From Enoplolaimus lenunculus (taxonomy: Eukaryota > Nematoda > Enoplea > Enoplida > Thoracostomopsidae), in NCBI GenBank assembly GCA_030248215.1, contig JASANG010002720.1:1-64000 (forward strand): a stretch of DNA of 64,000 bases, given 5' to 3'. The stretch's first letter is position 1. Every line of letters begins with the position of its first letter. Below the pieces are notes generated by a model. That model was given only the letters and a program-made list of their open reading frames with translations. It was not told where the DNA came from and made no database searches. The position numbers and the translations under genes were made by a program. Shown one piece after another: positions 23,100-33,100 of the stretch.

Positions 23100-23690
23100 A
23101 TTTATTCTAGTCATAATATAAATCCTAGGGACCAACTATTAGCGTTGTAGCGCTTTGGCGTTCAGAATTCTATTTGCTGGACATAGGTGGTATTGCTATT
23201 TAAAACCTTGGGTTTTCGAATGCAATTTGAAAAAAATTCGTTGATTCCCTATTCGAGTATATCAAGTACAGCTATTACTCTGCCTTTTTACAGTACATCT
23301 ACCACTCTATGCCTTCTATCAGGCGGCCTGTGTGCTAAGAAAGAAAAAGAGAATAATCCCGTACTGGAGACACAAAAACCAACAAGCGGCAGCCGCCGCC
23401 CCTGACCCGTCGAAATTTGAACCGACACTAAGTATAGAATGGGGAGATAGCGTACAAACCTTAGGCTAAGCGGAGCGTTTTAGGCAATGGTCAACGATTT
23501 TTGCTGTCTCAATAATGAATTGCTTAGCGTGGGCCTTTTATCGTAGCCCCGCCCTGAAAAACATGACATGTAATGTTACGCAGCAAAGGTCGACAATTTT
23601 ATTCTCGCTCGTTATATCCTCTTCGACAGTGAAATTCTTACCGCTATTCTCCTGATCGCGCAACCAAATATAAACAGCGTAGCAGAACCA
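23100..23690. other. Intergenic DNA, nothing recognised
   Basis: Mixed AT-rich sequence with short frames (23187-23405 +) that carry no domain. No repeat with clear ends was seen. Confidence 0.35.
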
Positions 23691-23691
23691 A

Positions 23692-23838
23692 GCCCGCAGC
23701 CAGCTCACGTTGACTTGGAGGGGGGCTAGAAATTTTAAACGAGGGGCATACAATGGATTTCGTTGACTTACAAAAAAGGTTAAAAATTTGCTAGGGGGGC
23801 CAAGTTTTTCCGGCGTCTCAACGCCCCTCGGCTGCGGA
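23692..23838. mobile_element. MITE with CGCAGCC / GGCTGCGG ends
   Basis: The left end GCCCGCAGCCAGCTCACGTT and the right end GCCCCTCGGCTGCGGAC are partly inverted. The interior (GAGGGGCATACAATGG, GGGGGGCCAAG) parallels 24003-24174. Confidence 0.55.
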
Positions 23839-24002
23839 CGCGAACTGAACCGGGTAAACACGAAATACATTGCGTAGAGTACTGTAAAATAAGCATGAAC
23901 AAGACTAAACTACGTTAGCACGTTGGTAAAACTCACTTTTGTTAATTCAAAGTATTGTTGTTTATTCTACTCGTGTAATCTGTGTGCTTTATAAACTCGA
24001 TA

Positions 24003-24174
24003 CAGGCCCGTAGCCAGCTCACTTTGCTAGGGGGTTGGGGCTAAATAATTTTCAGGAGGGGCATTCAGGGGTTTTCAATGAGTTACAAACCAGCTTGAAA
24101 CACTTCCTATGGGACCAAAACTTTTATGGGGGGAGGCTTGGCGCCCCTGGTCCCTTCATGGCAACGGGCCCGAA
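24003..24174. mobile_element. MITE with GGCCCGTAGCCA ends
   Basis: The left GGCCCGTAGCCAGCTCACTT and right ATGGCAACGGGCCC are imperfect inverted repeats. The interior (GAGGGGCATTCAGGGG) matches 23692-23838. Relatives are at 29364-29518 and 21920. No target duplication was confirmed. Confidence 0.6.
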
Positions 24175-24369
24175 TCGATACTTAAAGCAAAAAGCTAAAC
24201 ATATAAAAGACGTTATTTGAATTTAAAGTTTGAGTTTTTATATTTCTCGAGAAATTTCAAAAGGGGATATATTGCCTCATCCACCCCCCCATTTTTTATA
24301 TGACCTTGTTCTTAATACTGCTCTGCCGGAGTGTTTATTGGCTTTTTAGACATTTGACATGTCCAGCTT

Positions 24370-24500
24370 TGTCGACAATGTATAGAACAGGGTCATAAGA
24401 GTAGCATAAGCAAATTCCTAAGCGCAAGCCTAAGCGTAAGGATAAGCATATACCTTAAAGCATATGCCAAAGCAAAAAATAATCTAAACCTTACACTTGC
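24370..24500. mobile_element. Family 1 TTAGGC MITE remnant
   Basis: GACAATGTATAGAACAGGGTC with AGAGTAGCATAAGCAAATTC matches the left arm of the family 1 copies, followed by CCTAAGCG tracts. The right end is replaced by unrelated sequence after about 24500. Confidence 0.6.
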
Positions 24501-25113
24501 ATCTTCGGCACCACAGCCAAACTTTGTTGACCTCCGGCTTCGGCTTCGGTTATCCTAGCTTTTATAGAGTTTTCAATTTCATTATCGACAATATCTGAAC
24601 CATATAATATAATAACAAAACCTCGGTGGTTAGTACTTGGTAACTCTAAGGTTCAATAAAATATATACAGTGTAGAATCAACCAATGCTTTTTAGTGCTG
24701 GCATTCACTGCTCTGTATACCGACTGGACATTTCTATCATTAAAGTCCCACAATTAAAAATTTGTAGCAGAGTCGACTTGAATGTGTCAGGCTTAAAAAT
24801 TTTGCTGATATAAAAATTCTATAGTAAATTAAATGTTGGCTAAGGAAACGAAGATTGTTAAAAAGTGCAGCATCGCTGCCATGTAGGTAGATATTTACGA
24901 CTGTGTGCAATACAAGTCAAGATTGAACAGATAGAACGTGTAGCAGTATACGCCTAAACAAACGTCTGATTCCAAATCGTGATTTATAATCGAGGCAAAA
25001 ACATCTTAAGAGGCCCTAATTTTTTCTATTCGACTTGGGCGTATTCGTTTTTTTTGGCCAACGGACCGTCGGGAAAAAATTTAATCAAGGAGTTCAATTT
25101 GCACTTGCTGTGG
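24501..25113. other. Intergenic DNA, nothing recognised
   Basis: AT-rich, with no frame or repeat that I can support. Confidence 0.35.
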
Positions 25114-25363
25114 TACACTGTAGTCAGTTGATTTTAACTCGGAATGAGTTGAATCACTACTCAGTCTGAGTTTGAACTACCAGAACTCAAAATTCTGAGT
25201 TGATTCAATTCATTCTGAGCTAATCAACTTATCCAGAGCCAACTCAACTCTGAGTGAGAATCAGCTCAACTCTCAGAATCAGTTTATGTTTACAGATTTT
25301 AATTCAAAAATCTAACTCGCTAGCTGAATTGATTAACATCAACTCATCGGAATTTACAGTGTA
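25114..25363. mobile_element. TA-flanked MITE with CACTGTAG ends, ACTCA-rich interior
   Basis: TACACTGTAG at the left and TTTACAGTGTA at the right are inverted, and both borders start at TA. The interior is full of AACTC/GAGTT repeats in both orientations (TGAGTTGATTCAATTC and similar), so it can fold on itself. It is of the same general type as 26868-27067. Confidence 0.7.
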
Positions 25364-25977
25364 TAAAGTTGAAATGTTTGGTTTAGTTTAAGTAGGAGAA
25401 TTTTTTCATGTGCGTTTATGAACGTAGCCGGATTTAAAACATTGTGCTAACTCATTAAAAATGATTTTACACTACAGCGTAGAATTATCGAACTAATACG
25501 AGAGAACAAGTCCCAGTAGCCCCCTGTAGCTCCTTGCAATCAATTTTTGGGATTTCGCATTGTTGAAAATTTATTTTAAACTGCATGAATATTTTTGTAA
25601 AACACAGAATATGTGCACATCCGTTTTAGTTCATTGGTTGTTATACTTTTAAAGCATTCCGGCTAATGTGGTACAACTGTGAGTCTGTTTACCATACCTA
25701 GCACTTCAACAATATCCAGCTTAACCCATCAGCATGCATTTTCAGTTGATGTAGGCTTGGTCTTACTAAAAATCGAGTAACTAAACCACAGAAAGTTCAA
25801 AAACAAAGGTAAACCGCTTTTGACTGTCAGAAGGCATTGGCATACAAACCACTTATATTCAGTTAACTACAACTACCAATATATCACATGATATCAAGAG
25901 ACATTCATATGATTATCGTATGATACTTCAAAATGATGGCTATAATATCATACTTAGCATTTTTTAACAAATTAATG
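25364..25977. other. Intergenic DNA, nothing recognised
   Basis: AT-rich; no gene or bounded repeat. Confidence 0.35.
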
Positions 25978-26167
25978 GGCCCATGTTACTTTAAGGGCCG
26001 TCCAGGTTTCTGGCGGGTCTGTGAAAGAGTGGGTTTAGATTCCAGATTATATTTTATGCTTAGGCTTAGGCTAAGGCTTAGGCTTAGGAATACATTTTTG
26101 CAACGCTTAGGCTTAGGCTTAGGAATACGCTTAATCTACTGTTACGCCCCTTAAAGTAACATTGGCC
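25978..26167. mobile_element. hAT-like MITE carrying TTAGGC tracts (family 1), intact
   Basis: Ends GGCCCATGTTACTTTAAGGG and CCCCTTAAAGTAACATTGGCC are inverted. AATTAATG flanks both sides as a perfect 8-bp target duplication. The interior has GCTTAGGCTTAGGC tracts, the closest match to the true telomere hexamer in the window. Confidence 0.92.
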
Positions 26168-26867
26168 AATTAATGCATGGCAACGTTTCTACATCGAAAC
26201 GGCAACAGTACTAAAATTTTACAAATTTCCGCGATCAATGATGAGAATTGAAACAACACCAGCATTTCAGTGATGGTATATTTATTTTAGAAAAAATACA
26301 CGAAATACAACTGAATATTTAATTGTTCTAGAAAACGTTTCGAGAAACAATAATAGACACCTATCAGCTAAAACAACACTAACCATAAAACTGAATAAAA
26401 CTGGCAAACAACCAGAACAATTTATGATATAAATACATGCGTTGATTTAAGCATTTGCTTTCAAATTAATGACGATGTATAGCTTATTTTTATACCAGAC
26501 AACGACTCGGCTGAGGCTTAGGGATAGGCTAAATGTTACAACCCTACACCAAAATTTTCGGAAACCCGCTTTTAACAGATTTAAGAATAACATTCTGGGT
26601 GTAAAATGTTAAAAAATTTCAGGTGCATCAAATAATTTTCTCCCGAAGTGCTGACACATAACTGGTCTACAGCGTACATTTAGGTTATGATTAAGTTATT
26701 CTTGTAAGCTTCAGATGCGCTTTTAATGAGCAGAACGGTATTACACCAATGTCATGAGGATTAACTGTTATAACGAGTATATATACTTTATGGAAATAGA
26801 TTCGCGGTATGTAAGACGAAATTAAGACTAGCCGCAGTTTTAAATTACGACACTTTGAATTACTTAC
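26168..26867. other. Downstream flank of AMDHD1, nothing recognised
   Basis: AT-rich. A TTTATT at 26280-26285 gives AATAAA on the minus strand but is too far (about 0.8 kb) to be a confident poly(A) signal. Short TTAGGC traces lie near 26510. Confidence 0.35.
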
Positions 26868-27067
26868 TACACTGCAAAAATAGTGAGTCAAATTGACTCT
26901 CTCCGAAATAAGCTTTTTCTGACTATACAAACTGAGTCAAAATTGGACTTCGCCTGAGTCAAATTCGACTCAATTGCTCTGGCGGAGTCGAATTTCGACT
27001 CAGTTTGTGTAGTTAGGAAAAGCCGATTTCGGAGAGAGTCAATATAACTCGCCATTTTATCAGTGTA
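26868..27067. mobile_element. Fold-back MITE in the AMDHD1 3' UTR
   Basis: Long imperfect terminal inverted repeats run almost to the centre: CACTGCAAAAATAGTGAGTC with TGACTCTCTCCGAAATAAGC on the left against their complements (GATTTCGGAGAGAGTCAA, CCATTTTATCAGTG) on the right. TA stands at both borders. It begins 43 bp past the AMDHD1 stop codon, so the transcript probably enters it. Its right end offers GATAAA on the minus strand at 27056-27061, a weak poly(A) variant. Confidence 0.85.
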
Positions 27068-27109
27068 ACAGCCCAGGACTTTCTTTCAACAAGCTGCATT
27101 CAGAATAAG

Positions 27110-30100
27110 TTATAATTTCGAGTACACAATATCACCTTGTTTAATGACAAATTCAATCAGTTCAGTTTCGCCACCCAGTTGGTAAATAATATTTTCCCAT
27201 CTAAAATGCAAAAATAAATCCACAATCAAACACTGCAGTGGCTCTACGTATCGGTTTGCCTTTCAACTACAAGTTCCAATTTGCAACAAAAATTTATTCA
27301 TTTTAACATTCCTAAAAACTGTATTCGTAAAAACGGCACTGACACCGCGAGTCTAAAAATTTGTCATTTATAAATTCGTTTTGTGGCGTCGTCTGAAGCA
27401 GCTACGCGTGAAATCACGTAGAATGGCACACGGCATCGCATGATGCTGACCAGCGCCGAAAGTCATTCTACACGATTTGCAATAGGAACGTAACAGACAA
27501 CACCGCAAACAAATTTAGAAATAAAAAGTTTTTTGATTCGCGGTGTCGTCTGGCGCCGCGAAGCGATTCAAAGTGTCGAATATCATCGAAAGTCATTAGT
27601 AAAATGTATAGTAATGAGTAAAGCGTCGACGAAATAGTGATAATTGGAAGATAGTGAAATGCTTGTCAACAGCTTGGCTCTGTTAAAAAATCAGTGTAAA
27701 CCAGTAAAATATATAATTCCGTCGCAGTATTTTACACTATTACAGTCTGCCAAAACTTGAAATGACCTTCGAAAAAGCGGACCATGTAAAGATCAGGGGC
27801 GGAACATTTTTCTGTGGGACTGGAATAGAATAAGCATAAACTTTTGACTAAATATTTCGCTTGGCTTAGGTTTAGGCTTAGGAATAATCTCATTCCTACG
27901 CTTAGGCTTATTAGGCTTAGTCTTAGGAATAAGCTTATGATACTGTTCCGCTACTTTGTTTACATTGGCCGAAACAGCTAAGCGGATGTCACGTTCAATA
28001 TGACTTTTGCGGTGTAACATAAACCTGTTAAGTATTTCCCAAGCCAAAGCTTAAACCTCCGCTTAAGAATGCCTAACGCCTCTTTCGGCCCCGACAAAAC
28101 TTGTTGACCTGCGGCTGCGGCTCACGTTTTTTTCACCTCACGTTGCAGCCTGATGGCTAAGAGTAGTATAATGATTAATTAGCCTAAATGTCAGCCTAAG
28201 TGTAAAGACTGATTTAAAAAAACTAGCTTACATAATGGCGTAGCTAAAGGGATTAGTGGTTAAACACCACATTGTGATTTTATCTGCGATTCTTTAGTAA
28301 CATTTTTAGTTGGTGACACAAGAAACCTCTGTCGCACTTTTTTATAGAATATATTAACGCTGCTTCTAAGATCATGTCTGCACCTCGGATTTACACGAAT
28401 CTAACACCTACGTACCTGTCACAGTTCAACACTACAACATCCCCCGTACGACCGGCTTGGATTGCGCCATGCGTAGCACCTCGACCAATTGAAGCGGCAG
28501 CGTTAAGGGTGGCAGCAACAATTGCTTCTTCCATAGTCATCCGAAATAACACACATGCCAGATTCATAATCAGCGGCTGAAATACCGATTAAAAATAAGA
28601 TTTAGAAATTTTAGCAAATTCATATCTTAACGTCCGTAAAGCGGTAGATATACCCATAGCTTCGTTTTGTATTATCGCATGTGGTGGTGTTGGCCTGATC
28701 GAAGCATACGCAGCGAGCGAAGTGAACAAAACGCTAAACGTACTCAAAATATTTAAGTATTATCGAAAACAAAAAAATGTGGAAATTTTAACAAAAACTC
28801 GCGAGCGAAAAACCAGATGCGATCGTTGTACTCAATTGCGAAAAATTTCAATTTCTTTGAGGTCTGATGGGATGACCGATTTCCCGGGATCCCGCTCTAG
28901 ATCAGTTTTTATACATACACACAAATTGTACACTGAAGTATGTTATTATAACTAATATTTCAAGTTGACCAAAGCGTATATCGATGCTGTTTAAAAATGA
29001 CAACTGCGTTTACACTAGCGTTTTATTTTACAGATGAGAAAATACCATCGAAAAACAATAAGCATTCGGATTGAAATCGGTTCCCAGGGCAACGATGACT
29101 CCAGCATCAAGCATTTCTCGAACAGGTGGCGGTTTCAACCGAAGTAAATATGCAGTACTTGGAAGCAATATTGCGACGGTGGCAGATTTCGATAACTTCT
29201 CGATACCTTCAGTTGAACATTCCTCTAAATGACTAACGGCTCTGGCGTTCAGCGAAGCTGCAAGCTGCAAATTTAATAGTAAAATATTAAACGTAATTAG
29301 CGTGCCGCCCAAACTAAACCAAATCAATGCGGACGGAATACTTGCATACCAACATGTTAAACCTACCCGTAGCCAGAGAGGAAATAGCGGGTGATCAGCC
29401 ACCCCAAAAAATATTGGCCCTTCCAAGAACTATTTCAAATTGACTTGTAAGTCATCTAAAACCTTGTACGCCTCTTATTACTAGTTTTAACCCTAAGCAA
29501 GGTGAACTGGCTACGGTTATCATGTTACAATAACACATGAACACAATGAATGCTCTCTGTCGCTCCACATTATTTAATTTGAAACGATGTCCAAATTGCG
29601 TATCCTAGCAGTCATGTTTTTGTTAGTACTGTATTGACCCGAATAAGAGGGGGTCAAATAATTTGAGTTCCAAACTTTAAAGCGTACTTAAATTTTGAAA
29701 GTACATTCCTAAGTATAACCTTGTATTATCGGTCAAGCTATTGACACACGACAAATAAACGTTTAATTTAACATATAATTGCAGTACCGGATATATATAA
29801 GCAACGAAGGGCGGCGGAGCGTGGGATAAAAATAAATAACAGTCCGTAATCGAATAACAAGAGGGGTACCCCCTGGAGAGGCCAAATAAATATCGGCCCC
29901 CCTCTTATTCGGGTCATTACAGTATGCATTGACACTATTGCTTAAATGCTTTACGCTATATGTGTCATCAGTAGATGTAAGACGGTACTGCAGTGTGGGA
30001 AGCGAAACCAACTTCAGCTGATCCGGTTGGATGCAGTTCGTCTCCATGAAAATTAATCGCTAATCCTGATTCGACTCCAGCAGTAAGAATTCGTCTTGTT

Positions 30101-33100
30101 TGATCGATATCGAACACACCGCGTTCACAAAATACGTCAATGTTTTCAACGGATATATCTCCTAAAATTGTTTCAAAATACAGAAATTCAGATGTGTGAG
30201 AGAGAAAATAACACCTGTTATAAATGCCTAAACGTTGTATTATTTTGAATATTCTCGCAAGCCCAAACATATTAGCGAATTGCATAGTTTTGAGCAGTAC
30301 TAGCACAACTAGGTCTTTCATAAATGCTAAACATCACAGGCAGTGGCGGATCCAGGATCTCAAAATGGGGGGGGAGAAAATTTCACAGGTAATAAACTTA
30401 CTTTTGACCCATACACAAACCACGAACTATTGTCACAAAATTGCTATATAGTTTTAGTCGAGATGGTGTTGGGGGGGCCACGGCCGGGGTGGCCCCCCAT
30501 GGATCCGCATTGATCACTGGATAGTATCAATCAGAAATTGTTTTGTGGCGTGAGTCAAAGATTTGCCCCTGAATTTGAGGGAAATCTTAAATTATTTGAT
30601 AGCGACTTACCTGAATCATTCAGCTTCATTATGGCTGGAATTTGTTCGTTGATAATGTTATCAGTGGCATAATTCGATGTGGTGTTCCTACAAAAATACT
30701 TAAAATTAATTAATATCCAAAAATGCTATCATTGATGCTTTTTCGAAATCTTTTAACTCGAACGATGTGCAAAACGTTCGAAAAAACAAGCAGTTATTAA
30801 CATACTTTGGAACAGCGTGTGCGCCACAAAATGTACTAGAAATCTCTAATCGGCTCGTTTTCTTGACTTTTTCCAACACTTGAAGCATCTGAAATATATT
30901 TCAAACATATTATGGTATAGGTGAACTACGAAAATGCAAAAAAGTATATTTTACTCAATTTTTTGTCTTTACACCGGGAAAATACAGAAAAAATTTTAAC
31001 AACATAGGCAGTGGCGGATCCAGGATCTCAAAATGGGGGGCTAAAATTTCAGAGGTAATAAACTTATTGTTGACCCATACTGTAGAGACCCAAATAAGAG
31101 GGGGGTCCCCATTTTGAGTCCCAATTAATAGTAGTCCGTATCCCTAATAAGAATCCGTAAGCGGGTAGAGCCCTTAAACCCTTGTTTAGACTCCATAAAT
31201 GTCTATTATCCCTAATTGTAGCGCATAAATGACTCCAGGGCCAAGAAACTTTAAAGCGTGCTTATACTAATGTGTATAAAACAGAGAAATAAACAGCGTA
31301 GAACAGCAAAAGACACTATATAATTTTTGTCGAGATGCTGTTGGGGGGGGCCACGGCCGGGGTGGCCCCCGTCGATCCGCCATTGAACATAGGGAAAATA
31401 TATATATAAATGGGTGAGAAAACGATTTTATGTTTACGAAATTCAAAAAGGTATTAATGTTTACACGGGCTATCTTTTGATAAAAAGAACACGATGGTAA
31501 GTAGCAACATTGAGCGATATTTTCATACATACTCATAACTGATACGGTCCGACTTAAACCATTTTTTCAGCAAATACCCCACATCTGAATCCGCCCCTGG
31601 CACATTTTATTGCAATCCGTCTATTTTCTTATTGAATCAAACAAATTTTTTCGGACCAATTGTTCTAAAAGTACTATTGAAGACCAAATATATAAATCAA
31701 CAACTTTTAGCTTCCAATAAACACGTTTGACATTTGTGTAAAACTGTTTTATGTTATACTTTGATTTCAGTTTCAGTATTCAGCCCGTATCCGCTTTTGG
31801 CTTCCAGTGTTGTTGTTCCTGCAAAAGTTAACACAATCAGTTTAAGTTCGTGACAGATGCATTGTTCAAAAGAACATATTTTAATTATTTTAATAACACA
31901 TTTGACCATAAGGCATCCAACACTGCATTTGAGTGAAAAGCTTATTCTATTTTTAGCTAATTTTAAAAGTGTCAATGATACTTTAACTGTACCTTTTAGT
32001 ACGGCCTTACCGTACTACAAATTTCGCATTCCAGCACAGTGCTGGAAGTTGTCCAGTATTGCTTATACATCACATACCAAGTCGTCTAGCGACAAAACGC
32101 CGTGACACCGACCATATACAGTATATACAGTTGACTTTATATACGGTGCAGTGGTCAATGCTGTAGAACAAAAAATGACACTTTTGTGATGAAATCATGT
32201 ATAAAAATCAGAAAAACAATCGCGTACCACACGAAATCATACGTGTGTAGCGGTCAACGAAGAGTTTGTACAACTGATCAAATGTTGTGTCACGTGTGGC
32301 GTCCACAGTAAAATGGATTCCTCCCCCAGCTTTGTGGATGTCTAAATACGATGCTCCAGACAGCTATAAGGAACAATAATCGTTTAAATCACGATTGCTA
32401 CTAATATCATGAAACCCTTAGATGCCCCAGGTCCTCATTCGGGGTATATGCGACGCGTGCGACGAATATAATTTTCAAATTGCATTAGCAAATCATCAAC
32501 GGAGATTAAATAAGATGATGTATTAACCAGGTCCGGCTGCGGTACTTTATATGACCGGATACTTATTGCTGAAAAGTATAACACAATATTATTACAAAAT
32601 TATGACCAAAATCACTGTTTTTCGCTGTCAATCATAATATTTCGCTGTAAACTTTGTTTGAAATGAATCAAATAATCACTTCACGAAGCCCACATAATAC
32701 TACTGCTATTAAAACAAAATTACAACTTTTTAAAGCTAGTGGTACTAAATTATAGCGTGAAAGTTTAACTGTTTGTTAAAACATGTACTTAGATATCCGG
32801 TTCCGGCAAGCTGGAACCGAATATTGAACTATTCGGTTCCGGCTCCGGTATTTTTTGGTATCCGGTTGAACCATGTTGTGCACCTGTTTATCCATACATT
32901 AAAGGCACCAGAAACAGAAAAATTATGCAATTAAATTTCACAATATCTACCAGGGTGAAACGTGAAGTGAAAGATACCGGAGTCGGAGCCGGGGTTAACA
33001 AAATTTGCCACAGACGGCGGAGAGCCGAATTGCGTTTAATTTTTGCAAAATGTTGGCAATTTTTTTCTAAAAATTATACCAAAATTCAAAACGAAACACA

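Noticed and set aside
28374-28580. Plus-strand frame of 68 codons
   Set aside because: It is the antisense of AMDHD1 exon 10 (28416-28576).
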